Made by a program: the position numbers and the translations under genes. From positions 1 to 64,000 of the forward strand of contig DASTHI010000021.1 in NCBI GenBank assembly GCA_035718275.1: 64,000 bases of DNA, in the 5' to 3' direction. Of this stretch, positions 41,955 to 50,906 are shown in pieces (position 1 is the stretch's first letter; every line of letters begins with the position of its first letter). The stretch is from Pseudolabrys sp035718275. GTDB lineage: Bacteria > Pseudomonadota > Alphaproteobacteria > Rhizobiales > Xanthobacteraceae. The notes beneath the pieces are model-generated. The model was not told the DNA's origin, ran no database searches, and saw only the letters and a program-made list of their open reading frames with translations.

Positions 41955-44459
41955 GTGAAAAAGAAACAGTTCGACCGGCGCGAGTTTCTAAAAATAGAGG
42001 CGGCTGCGATGGCGGCTGCAGTCGGTGGAGTTCCGATTCCGGTAACCGCCCAAAATCTCGTGACTGACCGGTCCATCACTGAGCTCAAATGGAGCAAGGC
42101 GCCCTGTCGGTTCTGCGGTACGGGCTGCGGCGTGATGGTGGCCACAAAGGATGGCCGCGTCGTCGCTACCCACGGTGATACGCAGGCTGACGTCAATCGC
42201 GGTCTTAATTGCGTGAAGGGATACTTCCTTTCGAAAATCATGTACGGCCACGACCGGCTGACCCATCCGCTCCTGCGCAAAAAGAACGGGAAGTACGATA
42301 AGAGCGGCGAATTCACCCAGGTTTCGTGGGACGAGGCTTTCGATGTGATGGCGCAGCAGTTCAAGGCTGCTTTGGCCAAGGGCGGGCCGACCACTGTTGG
42401 CATGTTCGGCTCGGGTCAATGGACGATCTGGGAAGGTTACGCAGCCAACAAGCTATTCAAGGCTGGCTTCCGCTCCAACAACATCGATCCGAACGCCCGC
42501 CATTGCATGGCCTCGGCTGTTATGGGCTTCATGCGCACCTTCGGCATGGACGAGCCAATGGGATGCTACGACGACTTCGAGGTCGCGGATGCCTTCGTGC
42601 TGTGGGGATCGAACATGGCAGAGATGCATCCGATCCTCTGGAGTCGAGTCACCGATCGTCGCTTAAGCGCACCACACGTTCGTGTGGCTGTGCTCTCGAC
42701 ATTCGAGCATCGGTCGTTCGAACTAGCCGATATCGAGATCGTCTTCGCGCCACAATCCGATCTCGCAATCCTAAATGCGATCGCCAATTACATCATCACG
42801 ACCGGACGGGTGAACAAGGATTTTGTAAGCAAACATACCGTCTTCAAACGCGGCCAGACTGACATAGGTTACGGGCTCCGGCCTGACAATCCTCTGGAAA
42901 AGAAAGCAACCGGCCGTTCCAAGGCCGGCGATGCGACCGACATTAGTTTCGAGGAATACGCAAAATTTGTTTCTGAATACACGCTCGAAAAGGCTTCAAG
43001 CATGTCGGGCGTACCGGTCAATCGCCTTCGCGACCTTGCCGAACTTTACGCTGATCCAAAAAAGAAGGTTGTGAGCTTCTGGACGATGGGATTCAATCAA
43101 CACACGCGCGGGGTCTGGTGTAATAATCTAGTCTACAACATCCACCTGCTCACGGGGAAAATCTCAGAACCGGGTAACAGCCCGTTCTCGCTCACGGGCC
43201 AGCCGTCCGCATGTGGGACCGCACGCGAGGTCGGTACGTTTTCCCACAGGCTGCCGGCCGACATGCTGGTCGCGAACAAGTCTCATCGCGACATAGCCGA
43301 GCAAATTTGGAAGCTGCCCGAAGGCACCATCGTGGCTCAACCGGGCTACCACGCGGTCTTGCAAAACCGCATGCTGCGCGACGGAAAGCTCAACGCCTAT
43401 TGGGTCCAGGTCAACAATAACCTGCAGGCAGCCGCCAACGCCAACGAGGAGGCCTATCCGGGATACCGCAATCCAGACAACTTTATCGTCGTTTCCGATG
43501 CCTATCCGACTGTCACCGCGCAGGCGGCGGATCTGGTCCTCCCTTCGGCGATGTGGGTGGAAAAGGAAGGCGCCTACGGAAATGCAGAACGGCGCACGCA
43601 TTTCTGGCACCAGTTGGTGAATGCTCCCGGGGAGGCGCGCTCCGATCTCTGGCAGCTGATGGAATTTTCCAAGCGCTTCAAAATCGAGGAAGTATGGCCG
43701 GCTGATCTGATCGCCAAGAAGTCCGAATACAAAGACAAGACACTCTTCGAGGTCCTGTTCAAGAACGGCGATGTCGACAGATATGCAGTATCTGAAATAG
43801 ATCCCAATTTTGAGAATCAAGAGTCGAAGGCATTTGGCTTTTACGTCCAGAAGGGCCTTTTCGAGGAATACGCTGCATTCGGCCGTGGGCACGGGCACGA
43901 CCTCGCACCTTTTGATCGCTATCACGAAGTGCGTGGTCTGCGTTGGCCCGTTGTGGATGGTAAAGAAACGCGCTGGCGCTATCGCGAAGGGCTTGATCCT
44001 TACGTGAAGCCCGGCAAAGGTGTTGAGTTCTACGGTTTCCCGGACGGTAAGGCGCGCATTTTTGCGCTGCCCTACGAAGCGCCTCCGGAGTCCCCTGACA
44101 GCACTTATCCTTACTGGCTCGTCACTGGCCGCGTGCTTGAGCATTGGCACTCCGGCTCGATGACGCGGCGAGTGCCGGAGTTGTATCGGTCGTTCCCGGA
44201 CGCGGTTTGCTTCATGCACCCAGATGATGCAACCAAGCTGAATATGAGGCGTGGAGACGAGGTCAAGGTCGAATCACGGCGTGGCTTCATCCGCACGCGG
44301 CTTGAGACTCGCGGACGCAATAAGATGCCGAGGGGCGTTGTCTTCGTGCCGTGGTTCGACGAGAGCCAACTCATCAATAAAGTGACGCTCGACGCAACCG
44401 ACCCCATATCGCTGCAAACCGATTTCAAGAAATGCGCGGTGCGCATTACGCGGGCGTAG
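41955..44459 (+). CDS. napA: NapA, periplasmic nitrate reductase catalytic subunit
   Basis: An 834-residue Mo-bis-MGD enzyme reducing nitrate to nitrite in the periplasm. The Tat motif is DRREFLK (Arg8-Arg9). The [4Fe-4S] cluster uses Cys51, Cys54, Cys58 and Cys86 (CX2CX3CX27C), and Cys184 (NARHCMASAV) is the Mo ligand. Full family length with no break. A GTG start is preceded by GGAG. Electrons arrive from NapC via NapB, encoded next. Confidence 0.97.
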   Translation: MKKKQFDRREFLKIEAAAMAAAVGGVPIPVTAQNLVTDRSITELKWSKAPCRFCGTGCGVMVATKDGRVVATHGDTQADVNRGLNCVKGYFLSKIMYGHDRLTHPLLRKKNGKYDKSGEFTQVSWDEAFDVMAQQFKAALAKGGPTTVGMFGSGQWTIWEGYAANKLFKAGFRSNNIDPNARHCMASAVMGFMRTFGMDEPMGCYDDFEVADAFVLWGSNMAEMHPILWSRVTDRRLSAPHVRVAVLSTFEHRSFELADIEIVFAPQSDLAILNAIANYIITTGRVNKDFVSKHTVFKRGQTDIGYGLRPDNPLEKKATGRSKAGDATDISFEEYAKFVSEYTLEKASSMSGVPVNRLRDLAELYADPKKKVVSFWTMGFNQHTRGVWCNNLVYNIHLLTGKISEPGNSPFSLTGQPSACGTAREVGTFSHRLPADMLVANKSHRDIAEQIWKLPEGTIVAQPGYHAVLQNRMLRDGKLNAYWVQVNNNLQAAANANEEAYPGYRNPDNFIVVSDAYPTVTAQAADLVLPSAMWVEKEGAYGNAERRTHFWHQLVNAPGEARSDLWQLMEFSKRFKIEEVWPADLIAKKSEYKDKTLFEVLFKNGDVDRYAVSEIDPNFENQESKAFGFYVQKGLFEEYAAFGRGHGHDLAPFDRYHEVRGLRWPVVDGKETRWRYREGLDPYVKPGKGVEFYGFPDGKARIFALPYEAPPESPDSTYPYWLVTGRVLEHWHSGSMTRRVPELYRSFPDAVCFMHPDDATKLNMRRGDEVKVESRRGFIRTRLETRGRNKMPRGVVFVPWFDESQLINKVTLDATDPISLQTDFKKCAVRITRA

Positions 44460-44470
44460 GGGGCAGCACC

Positions 44471-44938
44471 ATGCGAAGCAATTTCCGACTCCTGATTGCG
44501 GCAATGATTTTGGCGGCAGGCTCGACTGTGGTGATGGCCCAGGCCTTCTCGGTGTTCCGCGGTGCCACACCTCTCAATCAGGAGGGGCCGCCACCTGCGA
44601 TGACCCCCGAGCAGAACTCTTCGTTGCGTGAGCCGCGAAATTACCCCGAGCAACCTCCGGTTATTCCGCATTCGACGCAGGGATATGAGATAAGCGCCAA
44701 CGCAAACAAGTGCCTGTCCTGTCACGCGCGAACCCGCGTGCGCGAGTCACAGGCTCCGATGGTCAGCATCACGCACTTCACCGATCGTGACGGTCAATAT
44801 CTCGCGTCAATTTCACCGCGCCGGTATTTTTGCACTCAATGCCACGTTTCCCAACACAACGTGAGGGTCCCAGTCGAGAATGATTTCGTCGATATCGACA
44901 GTCTGCTCGCGCGCGGGAGGCCTGGGGGGCGACAATGA
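44471..44938 (+). CDS. napB: NapB, diheme cytrochrome c subunit of nitrate reductase
   Basis: A 155-residue periplasmic cytochrome with a signal peptide ending near VVMAQ and two heme-binding motifs, CLSCH and CTQCH. HSTQGYEISANANKCLSCH is characteristic of NapB. The ATG at 44471 follows AGGGGG; an earlier in-frame start overlaps napA. Its stop overlaps the napC start by 4 nt. Confidence 0.95.
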   Translation: MRSNFRLLIAAMILAAGSTVVMAQAFSVFRGATPLNQEGPPPAMTPEQNSSLREPRNYPEQPPVIPHSTQGYEISANANKCLSCHARTRVRESQAPMVSITHFTDRDGQYLASISPRRYFCTQCHVSQHNVRVPVENDFVDIDSLLARGRPGGRQ

Positions 44939-45567
44939 CCACGACCGAAGCCCCACAGACTTCGTTCTGGCAGCGCACGATCTCTTTCGCCCTTAGAATT
45001 TGGCAAGTGCTGCGTCGGCCGAGTTCGGTTTTCACCTTAGGTTTTCTCGTACTGGGCGGCTTTGTAGCGGGGATCATTTTCTGGGGGGCCTTCAACACGG
45101 CGCTGGAGCTTACAAACACGGAAGCCTTCTGCGTGTCGTGTCATGAGATGCGCACTAACGTATTCGAAGAGCTTAAGACCACTGTGCATTACGCCAATCG
45201 GTCAGGCGTGCGCGCGCATTGCCCCGATTGTCATGTACCTCACAACTGGACCCACAAGATCGCCCGGAAGATGCAGGCTTCAAAGGAAGTTTGGGGAAAG
45301 CTTTTCGGCACAATTAACACGCGCGAGAAATTTATCGATCATCGGCTCCAGCTCGCGCTCCATGAGTGGGCCCGGATGAAGGCCAACGACTCGCTGGAGT
45401 GTCGCAACTGTCACAGTGCAGAGTCGATGGACATCACACGACAAAGTCCTCGCGCCGTGGAGGCTCACCAACGTTTCCTTTTTACAGCCGAGAAAACCTG
45501 CATCGATTGTCACAAAGGCATTGCACACGAATTGCCCGATATGCGTAATGTCCCGGGCTGGCAGTAG
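44935..45567 (+). CDS. napC: NapC, membrane-anchored tetraheme quinol dehydrogenase
   Basis: A 210-residue NapC/NirT protein: one N-terminal membrane helix (about residues 30-55, FTLGFLVLGGFVAGIIFWG) and four heme motifs CVSCH, CPDCH, CRNCH and CIDCH. It oxidises quinol and reduces NapB. Last gene of the operon; no napF, napG, napH or ccm genes follow. Confidence 0.95.
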   Translation: MTTTEAPQTSFWQRTISFALRIWQVLRRPSSVFTLGFLVLGGFVAGIIFWGAFNTALELTNTEAFCVSCHEMRTNVFEELKTTVHYANRSGVRAHCPDCHVPHNWTHKIARKMQASKEVWGKLFGTINTREKFIDHRLQLALHEWARMKANDSLECRNCHSAESMDITRQSPRAVEAHQRFLFTAEKTCIDCHKGIAHELPDMRNVPGWQ

Positions 45568-45698
45568 TATCGCAGAGCCAAATTCGCCGACCCAAGAATT
45601 AGAAATATCGCATTCCGCTGGCACTCCGAGAATCCGAGATTCAAGCCTGCCCGCAACTCGATAATCAATTGGCTGCAGCGCCTAACGTCTTTCGCCCT

Positions 45699-48600
45699 CT
45701 AAGTGCTCCGGATGCTTTTTGGCCGCGATGCTGGTCGCAATTTTTCCCGAACGGCCTGGAACGTGACGTACAAAGCGGGGATGGCGAAAATGCCGATGAA
45801 TGACGCAAATATCATGCCGCCGAAGACAGGGGTGCCGACATGGCGGCGGGCGAGCTGAGACGCACCCGTTGCTACCACGAGCGGCAGCAGACCGAGAATA
45901 AATGCGAAGGACGTCATCATTACGGGCCGGAATCGGAGCCTTGCACCTTCCGTTGCGGCTTCGAGCAAGGGAACGCCTCGTTCCCTCTGCTCCTTTGCAA
46001 ATTCGACGATGAGAATTCCGTTTTTGGCGGCCAACCCGATCAGGACCACTATCCCGATCTGTGCGTACAGGTCGAGAGTGAGACCTGCAGCAACAATCGC
46101 GATGTATGAGCCTAGGATGCCTACGGTGACGGACAGCAGGACCGGGACCGGTATGCTCCAGCTCTCGTAAAGCGCCACGAGGAACAAATAGGCGAACAAG
46201 ACCGCAAATCCGAGAATGATCGGCGTCTTCCCTTCGGCGCGTTTTTCCTGGAATGCCGTGTCGGTCCATTCGCCCACATAGCCCGCCGGCAGCGTGCGAG
46301 CGGCAACCTCCTCCATTGCCTTGAGTGCCTGACCCGACGAAACGCCGGGCGCCGGACCGCCTTGAATTGTTGCGGCCTGGCGATTGTTGTAGCGGATCAA
46401 GCCCGGGGGACCGACGACCACCTTCGCCTCGGCCAGACTCCGCATCGGAATCATTTTCCCGTCGGCACTCCGAACGTTAATTCTGTAAATGTCGTTGATA
46501 TTTGCACGATCGCTCGCTTCGGCCTGGACCTGAACCTGCCAGGTCCGACCGAACAAATTCATGTTGTTGACGAAGTAACCGCCAAGCGACGCCTGCAATG
46601 ACTGGAACACTGAGCTTAGGGGTACGCCGAGCACCTGCGCCTTATCTCGATCGATATCCAAATAGATGGAAGGGTTGCTTGCGGAATATGTTGAAAAAAC
46701 GCGGCTCAACCGCGGGTCCTGATTGGCGGCCACAACGAGACCGCGAACCGCCTGCGCCAAGGCTCTCGGGTCATCGCCGCGAACGTCCTGCAGTACGTAA
46801 GTAAAGCCTCCGCCAGATCCGAGACCGAGGATTGGCGGCGGCGCGAGCGGCGTCACCAGACCCCCTCGTATCTGGCGAAACTTCGCGGCCAGCCTCGCGA
46901 TTACCTGGCGCGCGCTGAGCGCGGGATCCTTGCGCTGGTCAAACGGTTTCAGCGTGACCACCAGGAAGCCTGCATTCGGTTGAGAGAAATTGTCGATGAA
47001 GTTCAGGCCCACAACGGAGGTGATGTCCTCGACAGCCTTTTCCTCGCGCAGGATCGTTTCAGCCTGCTGGATTACCTCGGTGGTACGAGCGACCGAAGCT
47101 CCTCCCGGCATTTGCGCGACGACGAACAAGCCCCCCTGGTCATCTTCTGGTAAAAAGCCCGTCGGGGTAATCCTGGCCAGCCCGGCAATTCCAGCAGCAC
47201 TGACGCCGACCAAGACGAGGCCGATGATCGAGAATCTCACAAGCCGCGCCACCATTGAACCGTACTGATCGCGTACGTAGTCGATCGAGCGCATCACGTA
47301 TCCCATGATGCCGCGGCGCGGACCATGATCAGGTTTCAGCAGGATGGCGCAGAGCGCTGGTGACAGCGTGAGGGCGTTTATCGCCGAAAGAAACATGGAA
47401 ACGGCTACGGTAACCGCAAACTGTCGAAACAGCTCCCCGGAAATTCCCGGTATGAACGCGACCGGCACGAAAACAGACAACAGCACCAGCGTAATGGCGA
47501 CGATCGGTGCGGTAATTTCCGCCATCGCGCGCTTGGTTGCTTCTGCCGGCGAAAGATCCGGATGTTCCTCCATCACGCGTTCAACGTTTTCGACGACGAC
47601 AATTGCGTCATCGACAACGATGCCGATTGCGAGCACGATCGCCAGGAGCGAAACCGAATTTGCGGAGTAGCCGATTGCCAGAAGCGCGATGAATGTGCCG
47701 ATGAGGCTGACCGGCACCGCCATCGTCGGAATAAGGGTCGCGCGCACGCTGCCGAGAAACAAGAACACGACGATCACGACGAGAATGAACGCCTCAACAA
47801 GCGTCTTTTGCACCTCGTGTATCGTGTCCTTGACGAAAACCGTCGGGTCGTAGGTGATCTTCCAGGCCACGTCGTCAGGGAAGTTTTTTTGTAAGCCCTC
47901 GATCCGCTCACGAACCTCTTTCAGCGTATTGATCGCATTGGCGCCCGGCGTCTGGTAAATCGCAATCGCCGCAGCAGGGACGCCGTTGAGCCGGGTCTCG
48001 CGGTCAAGGTTTGCCGCACCCAATTCCACCCGTGCCACATCGCGAAGTCGCAATACCGAGCCGTCCGGATTGGTCCGGATAACGATGTTTTCAAACTCGG
48101 GAACGGTGCTCAGCCGGCCTTTGGTCTGAATGTTAAGCTGCAGCTGCTGTTCGTTGGAAATGGGTCGCGCGCCGATTCGTCCAACGGCCGCCTGGATATT
48201 TTGCGACTGTATCGCACTTATGATGTCCGCCGTTGTCAGGTTCAGGCCGGTCAGCCGATCGGTGTGCACCCACGCGCGCATTGAGTAGTCCTGTGGACCC
48301 CAAAGGGCTGCATCGCCTACGCCGGGAGTGCTTTTGATCTGGTCGAGAAGATTGATGGTGACGTAGTTCGACAGAAAAAGCGGATCACGGGTATGTTTCG
48401 GCGAGTAGACTGCAATGACCGCCAGCAGGGCCGCGGATTTTTTCTTCACTGTGAGGCCTTGCCGTTGAACCTCCGGCGGCAAGCTCGAAATCGCGACCTG
48501 AACACGATTGTTGACGTTGACTGTGTTGGTGTCGGGATTGGTGCCAAGCTCGAATGATGCAACGAGCGAGTAGCTGCCATCGTCCCCGCTAATGCTTTTC

Positions 48601-48854
48601 ATGTAGATCATCTTGTCGACGCCGACCACTTGAGCCTCGATAGGCTGAGCCACGGTTGCGTTGACAACGGCTGCGGATGCGCCCGGATAGACTGTGGTCA
48701 CCGAGACCTGTGGCGGTACGATGTCCGGGTACTGTGCAATTGGAATCGACAGCAGCGCCAACGCGCCCGCAATTGTTGTGACGATGGCGATGACGATTGC
48801 GAGGCGGGGGCGATCGACAAAAACTGATGACAGCACCGGCGGCGCTCCGATCAA
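45699..48854 (-). CDS. RND efflux transporter, HAE1 (AcrB/MexB) type
   Basis: A 1051-residue inner-membrane proton-driven exporter of full family length. VFVDRPRLAIVIAIV marks the N-terminal helix. The intramembrane aspartates of the proton relay are in AIGIVVDDAIVVVENVERVM, and the duplicated half-repeats and large periplasmic loops are present. It overlaps the adaptor gene by 4 nt (48851-48854). No outer-membrane channel gene follows within the window. Hydrophobic drugs or solvents are typical substrates. Confidence 0.95.
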   Translation of the reverse strand: MIGAPPVLSSVFVDRPRLAIVIAIVTTIAGALALLSIPIAQYPDIVPPQVSVTTVYPGASAAVVNATVAQPIEAQVVGVDKMIYMKSISGDDGSYSLVASFELGTNPDTNTVNVNNRVQVAISSLPPEVQRQGLTVKKKSAALLAVIAVYSPKHTRDPLFLSNYVTINLLDQIKSTPGVGDAALWGPQDYSMRAWVHTDRLTGLNLTTADIISAIQSQNIQAAVGRIGARPISNEQQLQLNIQTKGRLSTVPEFENIVIRTNPDGSVLRLRDVARVELGAANLDRETRLNGVPAAAIAIYQTPGANAINTLKEVRERIEGLQKNFPDDVAWKITYDPTVFVKDTIHEVQKTLVEAFILVVIVVFLFLGSVRATLIPTMAVPVSLIGTFIALLAIGYSANSVSLLAIVLAIGIVVDDAIVVVENVERVMEEHPDLSPAEATKRAMAEITAPIVAITLVLLSVFVPVAFIPGISGELFRQFAVTVAVSMFLSAINALTLSPALCAILLKPDHGPRRGIMGYVMRSIDYVRDQYGSMVARLVRFSIIGLVLVGVSAAGIAGLARITPTGFLPEDDQGGLFVVAQMPGGASVARTTEVIQQAETILREEKAVEDITSVVGLNFIDNFSQPNAGFLVVTLKPFDQRKDPALSARQVIARLAAKFRQIRGGLVTPLAPPPILGLGSGGGFTYVLQDVRGDDPRALAQAVRGLVVAANQDPRLSRVFSTYSASNPSIYLDIDRDKAQVLGVPLSSVFQSLQASLGGYFVNNMNLFGRTWQVQVQAEASDRANINDIYRINVRSADGKMIPMRSLAEAKVVVGPPGLIRYNNRQAATIQGGPAPGVSSGQALKAMEEVAARTLPAGYVGEWTDTAFQEKRAEGKTPIILGFAVLFAYLFLVALYESWSIPVPVLLSVTVGILGSYIAIVAAGLTLDLYAQIGIVVLIGLAAKNGILIVEFAKEQRERGVPLLEAATEGARLRFRPVMMTSFAFILGLLPLVVATGASQLARRHVGTPVFGGMIFASFIGIFAIPALYVTFQAVREKLRPASRPKSIRST

Positions 48855-49945
48855 CTCGGCGAAGCAACGGGGTTGGCCCGTATGGGCGCGCCCGGCCGGA
48901 CGCTTTGCAGGCCTTCCACGATAACCTGCTCACCGCCTGTTAGTCCGGCATCGATGATAACACCCGTTCCGCTCGGAACGCCTGTCTTTACCCGTTTAAC
49001 GACCGCTTTCCCGTGCTCGACCACGAAGACGTAGACGCCGCCTTGGTCCGCTAGTAGTGCCGATTGAGGAATAACGACTTTCTGCTGGGAGTTTGCAAGT
49101 TCGACGACGACGGTCATTAATTGGCCGTCGATTAGACCTCCTCTTGGATTAGCGACGGTCGCTCGGGCGGTCACGGTGTCGGTCGATCGGTCAACCGCTA
49201 CATCGATAAAATTCACCTCGCCGATCTGGTCATAGAAGACGCCGTCTGAATAACGCAACTTGACCTTGAAACTTTTTAAATCCGGTCTCTCGCCCGTTTG
49301 CTGCGCCCGCAGGAAATCGCGTTGACTGACGGGAAACGTCACGTACATGGGGTCTTGGCTGACAATGGTCGTCAGCGTTCCCGTTTGTGGACTCACAACA
49401 TTTCCCTTGGTGACACTGGTACGGCCGATCTTTCCGGATATAGGCGACGTTATTTCGGTGTATCCAAGATTGATTTGTGCCGTTTGCAGATTTGCTTCGG
49501 CTTGCAGGACGGCTCCAGCAGCCTGCTGGTCAGCCGCCAATGCCTGGTCTCTAGCCACGGCAGTTCCCGAATTTGTTTTGAGCAGATCCTCGGCGCGCTT
49601 GAGTTGAATTTCCGCCAGAACCTTCGCCGCCTTCGCGCTCTCCAGAGCGCCTTGCGCCTCTTTGACGGCGGCTTCAAAAGATCCGCGCTCGATACGGTAC
49701 AGGAGTGCGCCATCCTTGACCGCATCGCCTTCCGTGAATACGACCCCCTCGAGATATCCTGTTATGCGAGCTCTGATATCGACGCGATTGATTGCCTCGA
49801 CGCGGCCGATGAACTCAAGTGAAGGGGTGATGGCCTTCTTTTCTGCGAAAACCGTTCCGACAGGCACGGCCGCAGGCTGCTGAGCCTGCGACGGCCACGT
49901 GAGTGCAAGGATCGGAAGAAATAATATGGACACCGCAAAGCGCAT
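48851..49945 (-). CDS. RND periplasmic adaptor (membrane fusion protein)
   Basis: A 364-residue adaptor of the AcrA/MexA family. A signal peptide ends near WPSQAQQ; then come the barrel-sandwich lipoyl halves (VDIRARITGYLEGVVFTEGD, INLGYTEITSPISGKIGRTS), a coiled-coil hairpin rich in Ala/Glu/Lys between them, and a beta-barrel. No lipobox Cys is seen. It is the first gene of the pump operon; a palindrome sits in its promoter. Confidence 0.93.
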   Translation of the reverse strand: MRFAVSILFLPILALTWPSQAQQPAAVPVGTVFAEKKAITPSLEFIGRVEAINRVDIRARITGYLEGVVFTEGDAVKDGALLYRIERGSFEAAVKEAQGALESAKAAKVLAEIQLKRAEDLLKTNSGTAVARDQALAADQQAAGAVLQAEANLQTAQINLGYTEITSPISGKIGRTSVTKGNVVSPQTGTLTTIVSQDPMYVTFPVSQRDFLRAQQTGERPDLKSFKVKLRYSDGVFYDQIGEVNFIDVAVDRSTDTVTARATVANPRGGLIDGQLMTVVVELANSQQKVVIPQSALLADQGGVYVFVVEHGKAVVKRVKTGVPSGTGVIIDAGLTGGEQVIVEGLQSVRPGAPIRANPVASPS

Positions 49946-50422
49946 CGAGATTCCCCTTTTGATGCACCGCTACCGCTTGCCCCAACCGCGTATAATACCG
50001 GTATTGCTCCTCGCCGATCGAGTAGTCTGAATGCTATGCATCAGCGCGTGGTCTCCGCGGCACTTTCGCTTTCGGCGATTGTTTGTTGCAGTCCGCCGCT
50101 GTCGTGACAGTTTGGTTGATCGTCATGACACGCACTTTGAAGCACAGTGGACGGGGTCTTAAATTCAATCAAACGCGTCTACGAGGATGCATTTTGGCAG
50201 TATTTTAATTTTGCCTCAACGGACTTTGGGAGAAGGGGTGGACACCGCTGCAAGGGCCGCTTCTGATTTCAAATGCGGAGATTGGCCGTTCTATTGCGGC
50301 TCACAAAACAAGTTGCTGCCGAGGTGGCTGGACGCGTGCGCCATTAGAAAGCAGAATGTTTCTTCATCTCGGCGTGAGGGCAAGATCATGCACCAGCAAC
50401 CCGCGTGTGAAGCCAAAATGCA
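49946..50422. other. Divergent intergenic region
   Basis: About 480 nt between the RND adaptor and the cytochrome c gene. It carries the palindrome at 49994-50005. An ORF at 50187-50426 has no family resemblance. No regulator gene is present. Confidence 0.6.
49994..50005. promoter_or_regulatory. Palindrome in RND pump promoter
   Basis: AATACCGGTATT is a perfect 12-bp palindrome about 49 nt upstream of the adaptor start, a place where TetR- or MarR-type repressors of efflux operons bind. No such repressor gene is adjacent. Confidence 0.4.
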
Positions 50423-50746
50423 ATGATGAAATCGCTGGCGATTGTCCTTCTGCTCAGTGCTATCCTGCTCGGTTCGAGCATCGCGTACGCGCAGGATCCG
50501 ATCCGCCGCGGTCGCGAGATCGTCACGGAATTCTGTTCCGGCTGTCATGCGATTGGAAAATCCGGCAAGAGCCGGCACAAAAGCGCACCGCCATTCCGCA
50601 CGCTGGGGAGGAGTTTTGATCTCGACAGCCTGCCGCGTCGCCTTCAGCGTGGAATCTCTTCCGGCCACCCGGACATGCCAGAATTCAAGTTCAAGGGGCG
50701 GGATGCGCGGGCCGTGCGCGCCTATTTGCGGAGCATCCAGCAATAG
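50423..50746 (+). CDS. Small periplasmic c-type cytochrome
   Basis: A 107-residue class I cytochrome c. A Sec signal peptide ends near IAYAQ; heme is bound at Cys38-Ser-Gly-Cys41-His42, and Met85 in HPDMPEF is the likely sixth ligand. Starts at 50423 or 50426 are equivalent. It stands alone, so its redox partner is unknown. Confidence 0.9.
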   Translation: MMKSLAIVLLLSAILLGSSIAYAQDPIRRGREIVTEFCSGCHAIGKSGKSRHKSAPPFRTLGRSFDLDSLPRRLQRGISSGHPDMPEFKFKGRDARAVRAYLRSIQQ

Positions 50747-50906
50747 TGGCCAATAACGCCCGGAGATGACCGCACTCGCGATCGATCGTAATCTCCTCAC
50801 CGTGTGTTGCAGGAGACTCACAGGACGCCGCTCCTTCGGCGCGTGTTCGCGCTGTTGGCTTGGCCCGCAAGTTCGGTTCGGCGGATCGTCTGTCTAATCG
50901 GAAGGT

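Noticed and set aside
43164..44219. 351-codon minus-strand ORF inside napA
   Set aside because: Shadow of the conserved nitrate reductase.
50187..50426. 79-codon ORF before the cytochrome c gene
   Set aside because: No signal peptide, family resemblance or ribosome site; it overlaps the cytochrome start.
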